64,000 bases of DNA from positions 434,001-498,000 of the forward strand of contig NZ_CP015600.1 of the NCBI RefSeq assembly GCF_001647715.1, in the 5' to 3' direction. The notes beneath the pieces are model-generated. The model was not told where the DNA came from, made no database searches, and saw only the letters and a program-made list of their open reading frames with translations. The stretch's first letter is position 1, and each line of letters opens with the position of its first letter. The translations under genes and the position numbers were made by a program. Below, one piece after another: positions 40,669 through 50,181 of the stretch. The DNA is from Pseudomonas antarctica (GTDB lineage: Bacteria > Pseudomonadota > Gammaproteobacteria > Pseudomonadales > Pseudomonadaceae).

Positions 40669-42348
40669 TTATCTTTCATGCACATAAGTACCCGGCGCAG
40701 CCTCAGCTGCGGCATAGGCTTTGTTACCCAAACTTGTAGGTGCTTTCTTCATTTTTCCCGCCCGCTCTGCCTGCCATGCCTGCCAGTGCAGCCACCAGGA
40801 ATCGGTGTGCTTGGTCGCATTTTCCTGCCACTCCAGCGCCTTGCCCGCCAGCCCATCGCTGGTCTGATAACGCGCCTTGGGGTTGCCAGGCGGGTTGAGG
40901 ATGCTCTGGATATGCCCGCTGCTGGACAACACAAACTCGACCTTGCCACCAAACAGCTGCGCCGACTTGTAGCAGGACTGCCATGGCGTGATGTGGTCGT
41001 TGGTGCCGGCCAGGGAGTAGATGTCGGCGGTGACCTGCTTGAGGTCGATCGGCGTGCCGCACACTTCCAGGGCGTTGGCGCGCACCAGCGGGTTGTTCTT
41101 GAACAGCTCGATCAAGTCGCCATGGAAGGCAGCCGGCAAGCGCGTGGTGTCATTGTTCCAGAACAGGATGTCGAACACCGGCGGCTCGTTGCCCAGCAGG
41201 TAGTTATTGACCCAGTAGTTCCAGATCAGGTCGTTGGGGCGCATCCAGGCAAACACTTTGGCCATGTCGCGGCCTTCCAGCACACCGGCCTGGTAGGAGT
41301 GGCGCTTGGCCGCCTCCAGGGTCTGTTCGTCGACGAACAGCGCCACCTGGGTGTCGAGGGTCGTGTCCAGCACGCTCACCAGCAGGGTGAGGGCGTTGAC
41401 CTTCTTTTCTCCCAGCGCGGCGTAGTGGCCCAGCAGCGCAGTGCAGGTGATGCCGCCGGAGCAGGCGCCGAGCATGTTGATGTCTTTGCTGCCGGTAATC
41501 GCCGTGACCACATCGACCGCTTCCTTGAGCGCCTCGATATAGGTCGACAGGCCCCACTCGCGCTGGGCCTTGGTCGGGTTGCGCCAACTGACGATAAACG
41601 TCTGCAGGCCATTACGCAGGCAGAAGCGCGCCAGGCTCTTCTCCGGGCTCAGGTCGAACACATAGAATTTGTTGATCTGCGGCGGTACCACCAGCAGTGG
41701 GCGCTCGTGTACCTGTTCGGTGATGGGCTTGTACTGGATCAGCTCCAGTACATCGTTGCGAAAGACTACCGCGCCTTCGGTGGTGCCCAGGGTCTTGCCC
41801 ACTTCAAAGGCACCCATGTTGACCTGGCTCGGCATGCCGCCGTTGTGCACCATGTCCTTGGCCAGATGGGACAGGCCATCGAGCAGGCTTTTACCGCCGG
41901 TTTCAAAGAAGCGTTTGACCGCCGCCGGGTTGGCCGCACTGTTGGTGGGGGCCATGGCTTCGGTCATCAGGTTGATCACGAAGTGGCCGCGGCTGATGTC
42001 CTGTTCCGACAGGTTGCTGTCGCCGATCCAGTCGTGCAGTTCCTTGCGCCACGCCAGGTAGGTTTGCAGATAACGTTTATAGAGCGGGTTCTGGCTCCAG
42101 GCCGGGTCGTGGAAGCGGCGGTCGTCGCTTTCGGGCACCAGCGCGGATTTGCCGAACATCACATTCTTCAATTCGATGCCAAAGTGGGCGACGTGCTTGA
42201 CGCTGTGCAACGGTTGCTTGATGGCTTGGGTCAGCACCATCTTCGCCGAGGCTAATAAGTCCTTTTTGCGTAACGCGATGATCGGGTTCAGCCCCAGGGT
42301 GTTTTCCGAGGCCTGGCGTTTCAAGTCATCGTTATTCTTGTTACTCAT
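40669..42348 (-). CDS. phaC1: Class II poly(3-hydroxyalkanoate) synthase 1
   Basis: Main medium-chain PHA synthase, first gene of the phaC1ZC2D operon. The 559-residue protein has lipase-like box GACSGG with Cys296, SLAGTNDHITPW with the catalytic Asp, and SSSGHIQS with the His. ATG 42348 opens the standard N-terminus MSNKNNDDLKRQASENTLGLNP. Its upstream region carries nested inverted repeats that may be the PhaD operator. Confidence 0.97.
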   Translation of the reverse strand: MSNKNNDDLKRQASENTLGLNPIIALRKKDLLASAKMVLTQAIKQPLHSVKHVAHFGIELKNVMFGKSALVPESDDRRFHDPAWSQNPLYKRYLQTYLAWRKELHDWIGDSNLSEQDISRGHFVINLMTEAMAPTNSAANPAAVKRFFETGGKSLLDGLSHLAKDMVHNGGMPSQVNMGAFEVGKTLGTTEGAVVFRNDVLELIQYKPITEQVHERPLLVVPPQINKFYVFDLSPEKSLARFCLRNGLQTFIVSWRNPTKAQREWGLSTYIEALKEAVDVVTAITGSKDINMLGACSGGITCTALLGHYAALGEKKVNALTLLVSVLDTTLDTQVALFVDEQTLEAAKRHSYQAGVLEGRDMAKVFAWMRPNDLIWNYWVNNYLLGNEPPVFDILFWNNDTTRLPAAFHGDLIELFKNNPLVRANALEVCGTPIDLKQVTADIYSLAGTNDHITPWQSCYKSAQLFGGKVEFVLSSSGHIQSILNPPGNPKARYQTSDGLAGKALEWQENATKHTDSWWLHWQAWQAERAGKMKKAPTSLGNKAYAAAEAAPGTYVHER

Positions 42349-42432
42349 CTACGACGCTCCATTGTCCGAAAGACGAGTACCGGCGATTGCTGCGCACCCA
42401 ATTTCGATACACGACACCAGCCTGGTACTGCG

Positions 42433-42500
42433 ACTCGGGTGACCGTAAATACCGCATCGTTAAATGCAGGGAACTTGCCAGTTCCATTGGTTACCCGAGT
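42433..42500. promoter_or_regulatory. Nested inverted repeats upstream of phaC1, candidate PhaD operator
   Basis: Outer dyad ACTCGGGTGACC (42433-42444) / GGTTACCCGAGT (42489-42500), 11 of 12 positions complementary. Nested inside is GGAAC-N6-GTTCC (42470-42485). They lie about 85-150 bases upstream of the phaC1 start. The literature on P. putida describes PhaD half-sites separated by 6 bases, which the inner dyad resembles; that link is inference. Confidence 0.45.
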
Positions 42501-42541
42501 TTAATTTTTTTCGCAAGCGGGCCAATCGTTGGCCACGCGAC

Positions 42542-42576
42542 AGGGCATTCAAGCAGATGAAATTAGAAAATGCCCT
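42542..42576 (-). terminator. Possible weak terminator after the DUF971 gene
   Basis: Inverted repeat AGGGCATT (42542-42549) / AATGCCCT (42569-42576) with a 19-base loop, about 20 bases past the DUF971 stop when read on the minus strand. No T run follows, so function is doubtful. Confidence 0.3.
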
Positions 42577-42597
42577 CTAAAGAGCAAGAAGCCTGGG

Positions 42598-42975
42598 CTA
42601 GAGCATCAGCCGCACGACCGACTCACTCGGATCGCGGGTTTTACCGGCGGCTTTGAGTTCAGCAAGATAGTCGGCCCACAGCGCTTCCTGGCGCACAGCC
42701 AGTTGGTAGAGGTAGTCCCAGGTGAACAGTCCGCTGTCATGCCCGTCGTCGAAGGTCAATTTCAGTGCGTACTGACCGGCCGGTTCTATCTTGATCAACC
42801 GGACGTTGAGTTTGCCGAATTGCAGGATGGGTTTGCCGTGCCCCTGGACCTCGGCGGAAGGCGAGTGGGTGCGCAGCAGTTCGGCGGGGAGCTGGTAGAC
42901 CTCGTCGGGCCCGTAGGTGAGGCCGAGGGTGTTGGAGGTTTTGTGGAGATTTACAGCAGTGGGAAATTTCAACAT
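42598..42975 (-). CDS. DUF971 / gamma-butyrobetaine hydroxylase-like N-domain protein
   Basis: A 125-residue cytoplasmic protein. TLGLTYGPDEVYQLPAELLRTHSPSAEV and LTFDDGHDSGLFTWDYLYQL are typical of the DUF971 domain that also forms the N-terminus of gamma-butyrobetaine hydroxylases, here as a stand-alone protein. ATG 42975 is chosen because the upstream continuation of the frame overlaps hslU. It follows hslVU on the same strand across a large hairpin. Function not established for stand-alone members; in other bacteria the domain has been linked to iron-sulfur or heat-shock contexts. Confidence 0.85.
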   Translation of the reverse strand: MLKFPTAVNLHKTSNTLGLTYGPDEVYQLPAELLRTHSPSAEVQGHGKPILQFGKLNVRLIKIEPAGQYALKLTFDDGHDSGLFTWDYLYQLAVRQEALWADYLAELKAAGKTRDPSESVVRLML

Positions 42976-42989
42976 GTGGGAGACCTTGG

Positions 42990-43047
42990 GCTGCAAGCTA
43001 CAAGCTTCAAGTTGAACGCGATCAACTTGCCGCTTGTAGCTTACAGC
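42990..43047. repeat. Long inverted repeat (24-bp stem) between hslU and the DUF971 gene
   Basis: Outer arms GCTGCAAGCTACAAGC (42990-43005) and GCTTGTAGCTTACAGC (43032-43047) pair with one mismatch. Inner arms CAAGTTGA (43008-43015) and TCAACTTG (43022-43029) pair perfectly around a 6-base loop. The whole element fits between the hslU stop and the DUF971 start. It resembles dispersed AGCTTGTAGCTT palindromes in Pseudomonas intergenic regions and is distinct from the REP family. Confidence 0.85.
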
Positions 43048-43054
43048 TTGAGCT

Positions 43055-44392
43055 CTACAGAATGTAGCGCGACAGATCTTCGTTCTGCGCCAATTCGCCC
43101 AGGTGGCTGTTGACGTACTCAGCGTCGATCTTGATCGCTTCGCCATTCTGCAAGCCTGCCATGTCGCCGGCGCTGAAGGACACTTCCTCCAGCAAGCGCT
43201 CAAGCAGGGTATGCAGGCGACGGGCACCGATGTTCTCGGTCTTCTCGTTGACCTGCCAGGCGATCTCCGCCAGGCGCTTGATGCCGTCTGGCAGGAACTC
43301 GATGGCCAGGCCTTCGGTTTTCAGCAGCTCACGGTATTGCTCGGTGAGCGAAGCGTGTGGCTCGCTGAGGATACGTTCGAAGTCGCCCGGGGTCAGCGCC
43401 TTGAGTTCCACGCGAATCGGCAGGCGGCCTTGCAGCTCCGGCACCAGGTCGCTTGGCTTGCTCAGGTGGAATGCACCCGAGGCGATGAACAGGATGTGGT
43501 CGGTCTTGACCATGCCCAGCTTGGTGTTCACGGTGCAGCCTTCGATCAGCGGCAACAGGTCGCGTTGTACGCCTTCGCGCGAGACATCGACGCCACCGGA
43601 GTTGCCGCGCTTGGCCACCTTGTCGATCTCGTCGATAAACACGATGCCGTGTTGCTCGACCGCTTCCAGGGCCTTGGCCTTGAGTTCTTCCTCATTGACC
43701 AGGCGCCCGGCTTCTTCGTCGCGCACCAGTTTCAGCGCTTCCTTCACCTTGAGCTTGCGGCTTTTCTTCTTGCCCTTGCCCATGTTGGCGAACAGGTTCT
43801 GCAACTGGCTGGTCATTTCTTCCATGCCAGGCGGTGCGGAGATATCGACGCCGGACACTTCGGCGACTTCGATCTCGATTTCCTTGTCGTCCAGTTGGCC
43901 TTCACGCAGGCGCTTGCGGAACAGCTGGCGGGTATTGGAATCCGAGGCCGGTGCGGCGTCTTCGTTGAAACCCATGCGTGCCGGCGGCAGCAAGGCATCG
44001 AGGATGCGTTCTTCAGCGGCGTCTTCGGCGCGATGGCTGACCTTGGTCATTTCCTGTTCGCGCAGCAGTTTCAGCGCGGCGTCGGCCAGGTCACGAATGA
44101 TCGACTCAACGTCGCGGCCCACATAGCCCACTTCGGTGAACTTGGTGGCTTCGACCTTGATGAACGGGGCGTTGGCCAGTTTGGCCAGGCGCCGGGCGAT
44201 TTCGGTTTTACCGACGCCGGTCGGCCCGATCATCAGAATGTTCTTCGGCGTTACTTCAACGCGCAGTTCTTCGGGCAGTTGCATCCGGCGCCAGCGGTTA
44301 CGCAGCGCAATGGCAACGGCGCGCTTGGCATCGTCCTGGCCGATGATATGGCGATTAAGTTCATGGACGATTTCGCGGGGAGTCATGGACAT
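43055..44392 (-). CDS. hslU: ATP-dependent protease ATPase subunit HslU
   Basis: AAA+ unfoldase that feeds substrates to HslV. It has 445 residues from ATG 44392 ([12 protein letters not shown]), the usual N-terminus; six extra codons upstream in frame were rejected. Walker A is GPTGVGKTE, Walker [11 protein letters not shown], with the substrate-binding I-domain between (about residues 110-240) and a C-terminal sensor-2 region ending DLSRYIL, the tail that inserts into HslV. It begins 37 bases after hslV. Confidence 0.97.
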   Translation of the reverse strand: MSMTPREIVHELNRHIIGQDDAKRAVAIALRNRWRRMQLPEELRVEVTPKNILMIGPTGVGKTEIARRLAKLANAPFIKVEATKFTEVGYVGRDVESIIRDLADAALKLLREQEMTKVSHRAEDAAEERILDALLPPARMGFNEDAAPASDSNTRQLFRKRLREGQLDDKEIEIEVAEVSGVDISAPPGMEEMTSQLQNLFANMGKGKKKSRKLKVKEALKLVRDEEAGRLVNEEELKAKALEAVEQHGIVFIDEIDKVAKRGNSGGVDVSREGVQRDLLPLIEGCTVNTKLGMVKTDHILFIASGAFHLSKPSDLVPELQGRLPIRVELKALTPGDFERILSEPHASLTEQYRELLKTEGLAIEFLPDGIKRLAEIAWQVNEKTENIGARRLHTLLERLLEEVSFSAGDMAGLQNGEAIKIDAEYVNSHLGELAQNEDLSRYIL

Positions 44393-44429
44393 AGTGTTTG
44401 GCGGCCTCAAGCGGGAATAAGCCTACGGC

Positions 44430-44960
44430 TTATTCGGCGAGGTCCTGCTCCTCAATGGTGAAGTTGTGGTTGGTGAACACGCAGATATCGCCGGCGATGC
44501 CCAAGGCGGTCTCGACGATTTCACGGGCCGACAGGTCGGTTTTCTTCAGCAAGGCGCTGGCTGCCGCTTGGGCGTAGCCACCGCCGGAACCCATGGCGAT
44601 CAGGCCATGTTCAGGCTCAACCACATCGCCGTTACCGGTGATGATCAAGGACGCGTCTTTGTTGGCGACTGCCAGCATGGCTTCCAGGCGGCTGAGGGTA
44701 CGGTCGGTGCGCCATTCTTTGGCGAGTTCGACAGCGGCGCGAACGAGGTGGCCCTGGTGTTTTTCCAGTTGCCCTTCAAAACGCTCGAAAAGGGTGAAGG
44801 CGTCGGCGGTGGCGCCGGCAAAGCCTGCGAGCACCTGGCCGTGGTACAGACGACGCACTTTTTTGGCGTTGCCTTTCATCACGGTGTTGCCAAGGGAAAC
44901 CTGGCCGTCGCCGCCCATGACGACTTTGCCGTGGCGACGTACTGAAACGATGGTGGTCAA
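44430..44960 (-). CDS. hslV: ATP-dependent protease peptidase subunit HslV
   Basis: Proteasome-beta-like threonine peptidase of the HslVU heat-shock protease. The start is set at TTG 44960: it gives M-TTIVSVRR with the catalytic Thr right after the removable Met, 176 residues as in the family, and GGAG lies about 8 bases upstream. An in-frame ATG at 45008 would bury the catalytic Thr 17 residues inside and overlaps the -10 of the heat-shock promoter, so it cannot be the start. GDGQVSLG and [14 protein letters not shown] features are normal. Confidence 0.96.
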   Translation of the reverse strand: MTTIVSVRRHGKVVMGGDGQVSLGNTVMKGNAKKVRRLYHGQVLAGFAGATADAFTLFERFEGQLEKHQGHLVRAAVELAKEWRTDRTLSRLEAMLAVANKDASLIITGNGDVVEPEHGLIAMGSGGGYAQAAASALLKKTDLSAREIVETALGIAGDICVFTNHNFTIEEQDLAE

Positions 44961-45006
44961 GGGGGAGTCTCCACGCAGCGGGGCGAAAATGCCCTGATGG
45001 AAACTC

Positions 45007-45034
45007 ATATGGGGGTGGAGGGAGGGATTTCAAC
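45007..45034 (-). promoter_or_regulatory. Sigma-32 heat-shock promoter of hslVU
   Basis: On the minus strand, GTTGAAA (TTGAAA at 45033-45028) is followed by a 13-base spacer and CCCCATAT (45014-45007). This closely matches the sigma-32 consensus CTTGAAA-N13/14-CCCCATNT. Transcription should start near 45000, leaving a leader of about 40 bases before the TTG start of hslV. Confidence 0.85.
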
Positions 45035-45105
45035 CGTAGGGGGGTGTGGCGGACGAGTGGTGTTTATTGGTCTGACACATTTTTGAGAGCGCCCCGAAAC
45101 CAAAT

Positions 45106-45193
45106 GTGGGAGCGGGCTTGCTAGCGAATACGGTATGTCAGTCGCCGGAAATAGTGACTGATCTACCGCATTCGCGAGCAAGCCCGCTCCCAC
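45106..45193. repeat. Paired REP element between the SPOR gene and hslV
   Basis: Inverted REP cores at 45106-45127 (GTGGGAGCGGGCTTGCTAGC, one base off the usual CTCGC) and about 45172-45193. It lies upstream of the hslV heat-shock promoter and just downstream of the SPOR gene stop. Confidence 0.87.
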
Positions 45194-45217
45194 ATGGGGC
45201 CTACTGTGTTCTCAGAA

Positions 45218-45919
45218 TCAGCGGCTCTGGCGTTGTTGTAACAACAGGTTACTAAAGCCGGCTCCCGCCAATTGTTTCTGCGCCACGGTCAGCTGTTCGC
45301 GGTTGCTGAACGGCCCGACCAGTACGCGATACCAGGTCGCGTCCTTCACTGTGCCGGACTCCACCGTCACCGCTTGGCCCAACAGAATGATCTGAGCCCG
45401 CACGCGATCCGCATCCGCCTGTTTCGGGAACGAGCCCGCTTGCAGGAAGAACTTGGTCACCGGCGCAGCCTTGGTGGCCGCGACGGGCGGCGGCGGTGGC
45501 GGGGTGATGCCGGCCAGCGCAGCCTGGGCACGCGCCGTGTCGATTTTCGCGGCTTCCGCTGGGGTCACCGGCGTGGTCGGCACTTGCGGCGTCGGCAGGG
45601 TTTTCTCCGGCACGGCGTCGGGCGGCACGATCACTTCCGATTCAGGCAGCAGCGTATAGAAGTCGTATTTCGGCTTCACCGGTGCTGTAGGGCTAGGCGC
45701 AGTTTTGTTGGCTTCGGCCATTTTCGTGGCCTTCTGCTGCTCTTGCTTGGCGCGTTTGACGTCGTCGCCCTTGCCGGGCTCCAGCTTCATCAGAATCACC
45801 ACAAACGCGCCGACCGCCAGGCCGATAGCCATCCATAGCCAGCCCGGAATAGGTTTCTTCGCCGGTGCCTGATAGCGGCTGGCGCCGCGCTTGGGTGCAG
45901 GTTTTTTCTTGGCAGCCAA
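45218..45919 (-). CDS. SPOR-domain membrane protein (FtsN-like organisation)
   Basis: A 233-residue protein with a basic cytoplasmic N-terminus (MAAKKKPAPKRGASRYQAP), one membrane helix (about residues 26-43), a Pro/Ala-rich periplasmic linker and a C-terminal SPOR domain (about 155-230, FFLQAGSFPKQADADRVRAQ ... WYRVLVGPFSNREQLTVAQKQL) that binds denuded septal peptidoglycan. The start is TTG 45919, one base after the argS stop, with GGAG 10 bases upstream inside argS, implying coupling to argS. Cell-division role inferred; it is not clearly FtsN itself. Confidence 0.88.
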   Translation of the reverse strand: MAAKKKPAPKRGASRYQAPAKKPIPGWLWMAIGLAVGAFVVILMKLEPGKGDDVKRAKQEQQKATKMAEANKTAPSPTAPVKPKYDFYTLLPESEVIVPPDAVPEKTLPTPQVPTTPVTPAEAAKIDTARAQAALAGITPPPPPPVAATKAAPVTKFFLQAGSFPKQADADRVRAQIILLGQAVTVESGTVKDATWYRVLVGPFSNREQLTVAQKQLAGAGFSNLLLQQRQSR

Positions 45920-45920
45920 C

Positions 45921-47657
45921 TTACATACGCTCCAGAGTTTCCAGGCCTAACAGTTCCAGGCCTTGCTTGAGGGTCCGTCCAGCCAATGCGGCGAGGCGCA
46001 GGCGACTTTGCTTTTGGGCTTCGTCGTCGGCAGTGAGAATCGGGCAGTTCTCGTAGAAGCTGGAGAACAGGCCGGCGACTTCGTACAAATAGGTGCAGAG
46101 GATATGCGGCGTGCCTTTCTCGCCGACGCTGTTCAGCACTTCGCCGAATTGCGCCAGTTTGGCAGCCAGTTCCTGTTCATGCGGCGCTTCAAGATTGATC
46201 TGGCCTTCAACTTCGCTGAAGTCCTTGCCCAACTTGCGGAACACACCGGCCACGCGGGTGTAGGCGTACAGCAGGTACGGCGCGGTATTACCTTCGAAGT
46301 TCAGCATCAGCTCGAAGTTGAAGCTGTAGTCGCTGGTGCGGTGCTTGGACAGGTCGGCGTATTTCACCGCGCCAATGCCCACCACTCGGGCGATGTTGCG
46401 CAGCTCGGCCTCGGCCAGTTCCGGGTTCTTTTCCTTCACCAGGTTGTAGGCACGCTCCTGGGCTTCGTTCAGCAGGTCGATCAGCTTCACGGTGCCGCCT
46501 TCACGGGTCTTGAACGGGCGGCCGTCGGCGCCGTTCATGGTGCCGAAACCCATATGCTCCATGTGCATCGGGTGGGTGACGAAGCCCGCGCGACGTGCCA
46601 CTTCAAACACCTGCTGGAAGTGCAGGGCCTGGCGCTGGTCGACAAAATACAGGGCGCGGTCGGCTTTCAGCACGCCGCTGCGGTAGCGCACGGCCGCCAG
46701 GTCAGTGGTGGCGTAGAGGTAGCCGCCATCGGCCTTGACGATGATCACCGGCAGCGGCTCGCCGTCGGCAGTCTTGAATTCTTCGAGGAACACGCACTGC
46801 GCGCCGTTGCTCTCAACCAGCAGGCCCTTGGCCTTGAGGTCGTTGACCACGTTGATCAGGTCGTCGTTGTAGGCGCTTTCGCCCATCACGTCGGCCATGG
46901 TCAGTTTCACGTTGAGCAGTTCGTAGATTTCCTGGCAGTGCGACAGCGAGATCTCACGGAAGCGGCCCCACAGTTCCAGGCATTCCTTGTCACCGGCTTG
47001 CAGCTTGACCACCAGGCCACGGGCGCGGTCGGCGAACTCTTCGGATTCGTCGAAGCGCTTCTTCGCGGCGCGGTAGAAGTTTTCCAGGTCCGACAGCTCG
47101 TTGCTGGTAATCGGGTTTTCCTGCAGGTACGCCATCAGCATGCCGAACTGCGTGCCCCAGTCGCCCACGTGGTTCTGGCGGATCACGTCGTCGCCCAGGA
47201 ACTCCAGCACCCGCGCCACGCCGTCGCCAATGATGGTCGAGCGCAAGTGGCCGACGTGCATCTCTTTGGCCAGGTTCGGTGCCGACAGGTCGATGGCCAC
47301 GCGCTGCAACGGGCCGGCCTTGCGCACGCCAATGCTGGCGTCGGCCAGGGCCGCGTCCAGGCGCGAAGCCAGGGCCTGGGTGTTCTGGAAGAAGTTGATG
47401 AAGCCAGGGCCGGCGATTTCAGCCTTGGTGACACTCTCGTCAACCGGCAGCGCGGCGATGATTTTTTCCGCCAGGTCGCGCGGCTTCATGCCCGCAGGCT
47501 TGGACAGCATCATCGCGATGTTGCTGGCGAAGTCGCCGTGGGTCTTGTCGCGGGTGTTTTCCACCTGGATCGCCGGCGTCAGGCCTTCAGGCAACACACC
47601 TTCGTTGACGAGTTGGGTGAGGGCTTGTTGGATCAGCTGGCGAATGGTGTCTTTCAT
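45921..47657 (-). CDS. argS: Arginyl-tRNA synthetase
   Basis: Class I synthetase charging tRNA-Arg. It has 578 residues from ATG 47657 ([16 protein letters not shown]), the standard start; an upstream in-frame extension was rejected. The HIGH-type motif is in [21 protein letters not shown]. The N-terminal add-1 domain and C-terminal DALR anticodon domain ([15 protein letters not shown] to ERM) are complete. A canonical KMSKS is absent, as in most ArgRS. Confidence 0.97.
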   Translation of the reverse strand: MKDTIRQLIQQALTQLVNEGVLPEGLTPAIQVENTRDKTHGDFASNIAMMLSKPAGMKPRDLAEKIIAALPVDESVTKAEIAGPGFINFFQNTQALASRLDAALADASIGVRKAGPLQRVAIDLSAPNLAKEMHVGHLRSTIIGDGVARVLEFLGDDVIRQNHVGDWGTQFGMLMAYLQENPITSNELSDLENFYRAAKKRFDESEEFADRARGLVVKLQAGDKECLELWGRFREISLSHCQEIYELLNVKLTMADVMGESAYNDDLINVVNDLKAKGLLVESNGAQCVFLEEFKTADGEPLPVIIVKADGGYLYATTDLAAVRYRSGVLKADRALYFVDQRQALHFQQVFEVARRAGFVTHPMHMEHMGFGTMNGADGRPFKTREGGTVKLIDLLNEAQERAYNLVKEKNPELAEAELRNIARVVGIGAVKYADLSKHRTSDYSFNFELMLNFEGNTAPYLLYAYTRVAGVFRKLGKDFSEVEGQINLEAPHEQELAAKLAQFGEVLNSVGEKGTPHILCTYLYEVAGLFSSFYENCPILTADDEAQKQSRLRLAALAGRTLKQGLELLGLETLERM

Positions 47658-47776
47658 GGTGTTCTCTTTCGACCGCAAGCGGCGGCGCGCGATGCGCAGG
47701 TGGAAAAACTGGGCATTATCCGTGGCGAGGGCGGGCTTGCCAACCGTTCAGACGGGTTGGTAGACCTGCGGGCCTC

Positions 47777-47850
47777 ATCGCGGGCAAGCCCGCGCCCACA
47801 TTTAAGGGTATTCACATTTCAAAATGTGGGAGCTGGCTTGCCTGCGATAG
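47777..47850. repeat. Mixed REP pair between argS and priA
   Basis: A core of the CGGGC type (ATCGCGGGCAAGCCCGCGCC, from about 47777) and an inverted core of the CTGGC type (GTGGGAGCTGGCTTGCCTGC, 47826-47847). A decayed third core lies near 47728-47745. Two subtypes side by side suggest separate insertions. Confidence 0.8.
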
Positions 47851-47861
47851 CGATTTTGCAG

Positions 47862-50081
47862 TCAATACAAATCTACCGGGTCCACATCCAACGACCATCG
47901 CACTTGGCGGCCACTGGGCATTTGCTCCAGGGCAAGCAACCAGCTACTTAATAGCCGATGCAGCGGTGCGCGGGACGATGCCTGCAAGAGTAGCTGAGCA
48001 CGGTAGCGCCCGGCACGACGTTCCATGGGGGCGGGCACCGGGCCGAGCAATTCGATGCCGGTCAGACCCAGTTCGCCCAGCAAACGTTCGGCGGCACTGC
48101 ACGCCTCATCCAGAAAACTTTCCGCCTGCCCCGGTTTATGCGCTTCAGCCCGCAGCAGGGCCAGATGAGAGAAAGGCGGCAGGCCGGCGGAGCGGCGTTC
48201 GCTAAGCGCTTGTTCGGCAAAGGCAAAGTAGCCTTGTTCAGTCAGCTGTATCAGTAGCGGGTGGTCGGCCAGGTGAGTTTGGATAATGACTTTGCCTGGC
48301 TCTTCGGCGCGCCCGGCACGGCCTGCGACCTGCACGATCAGCTGCGCCATGCGCTCGCTGGCGCGGAAGTCCCCGGAGAACAAGCCCCCGTCGGCATCCA
48401 GGATCGACACCAGCGTGACGCGTGGAAAGTGATGCCCTTTGGCAAGCATCTGCGTGCCGACCAGAATGCACGGCTGGCCTTTCTGGATGGTGGTAAACAG
48501 CTGGTTCATCGCGTCTTTGCGCGAGGTGCTGTCGCGGTCGACCCGCAGCACCGGGTAATCCGGGAACAGGATGCCCAAGCGCTCTTCGGCGCGCTCGGTG
48601 CCCGCGCCTACCGGGCGCAGGTCGACTTTGCCGCATTGCGGGCAGTGGCGCGGCACACGCTCTACATGGCCGCAGTGGTGGCAGCGCAACTCGCCGTAGC
48701 GTTGGTGCACGGTCATGCGCGCATCGCAGCGTTCGCACTCTGACATCCAGCCGCAGTCGTGGCACAGCAGCGTCGGCGCAAAACCCCGGCGGTTGAGAAA
48801 CACCAGCACTTGCTGGCCGGCGGCAAGGGTCTGGCCGATGGCCTGTTGCATCGGCCCGGAAATCCCACTGTCCAGCGGGCGACTTTTTACATCCAGGCGC
48901 AGGAAGCGTGGTTGCTTGGCGCCGCCTGCCCGCTCATTCAAGCGCAGGAGCCCATAGCGGCCGGTGTAGGCGTTGTGCAGGCTTTCCAGCGAGGGCGTGG
49001 CGGAGCCCAGCACAATCGGGATGTTTTCCTGGCGTGCGCGCACCAGCGCCAGGTCACGGGCGTGGTAGCGCAGGCCTTCTTGCTGTTTATAGGAGCCGTC
49101 GTGCTCCTCGTCGATGATGATCAGCCCGGGGTTTTTCATGGGCGTGAACAGGGCCGAGCGGGTGCCGATAATAATGTCGGCCTCGCCGTCCCGCGCCGCC
49201 AGCCACGATTCCAAACGCTCACGGTCGTTGACCGCCGAGTGCACCAGGGCGATGCGCGCGTTAAAGCGTTGTTCGAAGCGCGCCAGGGTTTGCGGGCCCA
49301 GGTTGATCTCGGGGATCAACACCAGCGCCTGTTTACCGGCCTGCAGGGTTTCGCGGATCAGTTGCAAATACACTTCGGTCTTGCCGCTGCCGGTGACGCC
49401 GGCCAACAGAAACGCATGAAAGCAGTCGAAACCGGCGCGAATGGCTTCATACGCCGCGCGCTGCTCGGGGTTCAGCGGCAGTTCGGGCTGGGCCAGCCAG
49501 TGTTCGTGGCGCGGGTCCGGCGCGTGCTTGCGGATTTCCACCTGCACCATGCCCTTGGCCAACAGCAGGTCGAGGCTGTCCTTGCTCAGCATCAGCTTGC
49601 TTAATAGCTGATGGGCCACGCCGTGTGGGTGTTGGGCCAGGGTCGCCAGGGCTTCACGTTGGCGCGGGGCGCGGGCGATGCGCGGGTCATCGAGGCGCGC
49701 ACCGGGCACCATCGACCAAAAGCGTTCCTGGCGCGCTTCGGCCAGTTCGCCCTGGCGCAACAGCACCGGCAGCGCCCAGCTCAGCGTGTCGCCCAGGCTG
49801 TGCTGGTAATACTGGGCGGTCCACAGGCACAGTTTGAACAAGGCGGGCGGCAGCGGTGGCGTGGCGTCGAGAATAGCCAGTGCCGGCTTGAGCTTTTCGG
49901 CGGGCACTTCGCTGTGATCGGCGACTTCGATCAGGATGCCGATCATTTCCCGACGACCAAACGGCACGCGCACGCGCATGCCTGGCTGCAACTGTGCCCG
50001 CAGCACGCCAGCCGGGGCCCGGTAGTCGAACAGGCGGCGCAGGGGCGAGGGCAGGGCTAGGCGCAAAATGGCGTCGGGCAC
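47862..50081 (-). CDS. priA: Primosomal protein N' (replication restart helicase)
   Basis: 3'-5' helicase that reloads the replisome at stalled forks. The 739-residue protein has an N-terminal 3'BD/winged-helix region, Walker A GVTGSGKTEVY (about residues 230-240), DEEH box IIIDEEHDGSYKQQ, and the zinc-binding insert with paired CxxC motifs (CHDCGWMSECERC ... CHHCGHV ... CPQCG). Length is standard. It is divergent from rpmE. Confidence 0.97.
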   Translation of the reverse strand: MPDAILRLALPSPLRRLFDYRAPAGVLRAQLQPGMRVRVPFGRREMIGILIEVADHSEVPAEKLKPALAILDATPPLPPALFKLCLWTAQYYQHSLGDTLSWALPVLLRQGELAEARQERFWSMVPGARLDDPRIARAPRQREALATLAQHPHGVAHQLLSKLMLSKDSLDLLLAKGMVQVEIRKHAPDPRHEHWLAQPELPLNPEQRAAYEAIRAGFDCFHAFLLAGVTGSGKTEVYLQLIRETLQAGKQALVLIPEINLGPQTLARFEQRFNARIALVHSAVNDRERLESWLAARDGEADIIIGTRSALFTPMKNPGLIIIDEEHDGSYKQQEGLRYHARDLALVRARQENIPIVLGSATPSLESLHNAYTGRYGLLRLNERAGGAKQPRFLRLDVKSRPLDSGISGPMQQAIGQTLAAGQQVLVFLNRRGFAPTLLCHDCGWMSECERCDARMTVHQRYGELRCHHCGHVERVPRHCPQCGKVDLRPVGAGTERAEERLGILFPDYPVLRVDRDSTSRKDAMNQLFTTIQKGQPCILVGTQMLAKGHHFPRVTLVSILDADGGLFSGDFRASERMAQLIVQVAGRAGRAEEPGKVIIQTHLADHPLLIQLTEQGYFAFAEQALSERRSAGLPPFSHLALLRAEAHKPGQAESFLDEACSAAERLLGELGLTGIELLGPVPAPMERRAGRYRAQLLLQASSRAPLHRLLSSWLLALEQMPSGRQVRWSLDVDPVDLY

Positions 50082-50181
50082 GCGGGGGTCTCATATAAAG
50101 GCAGGCGGTGGCTCAGGGGCGGGAGCCTAGCAGACCTGCTGTGGGGGTGTCCCGCGTTGTTCGGAATACGGCAGCTCAACT

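Noticed and set aside
44961..45008. ATG 45008 as hslV start
   Set aside because: It overlaps the -10 of the heat-shock promoter and would place the catalytic Thr 17 residues inside; TTG 44960 has a ribosome site and the family N-terminus.
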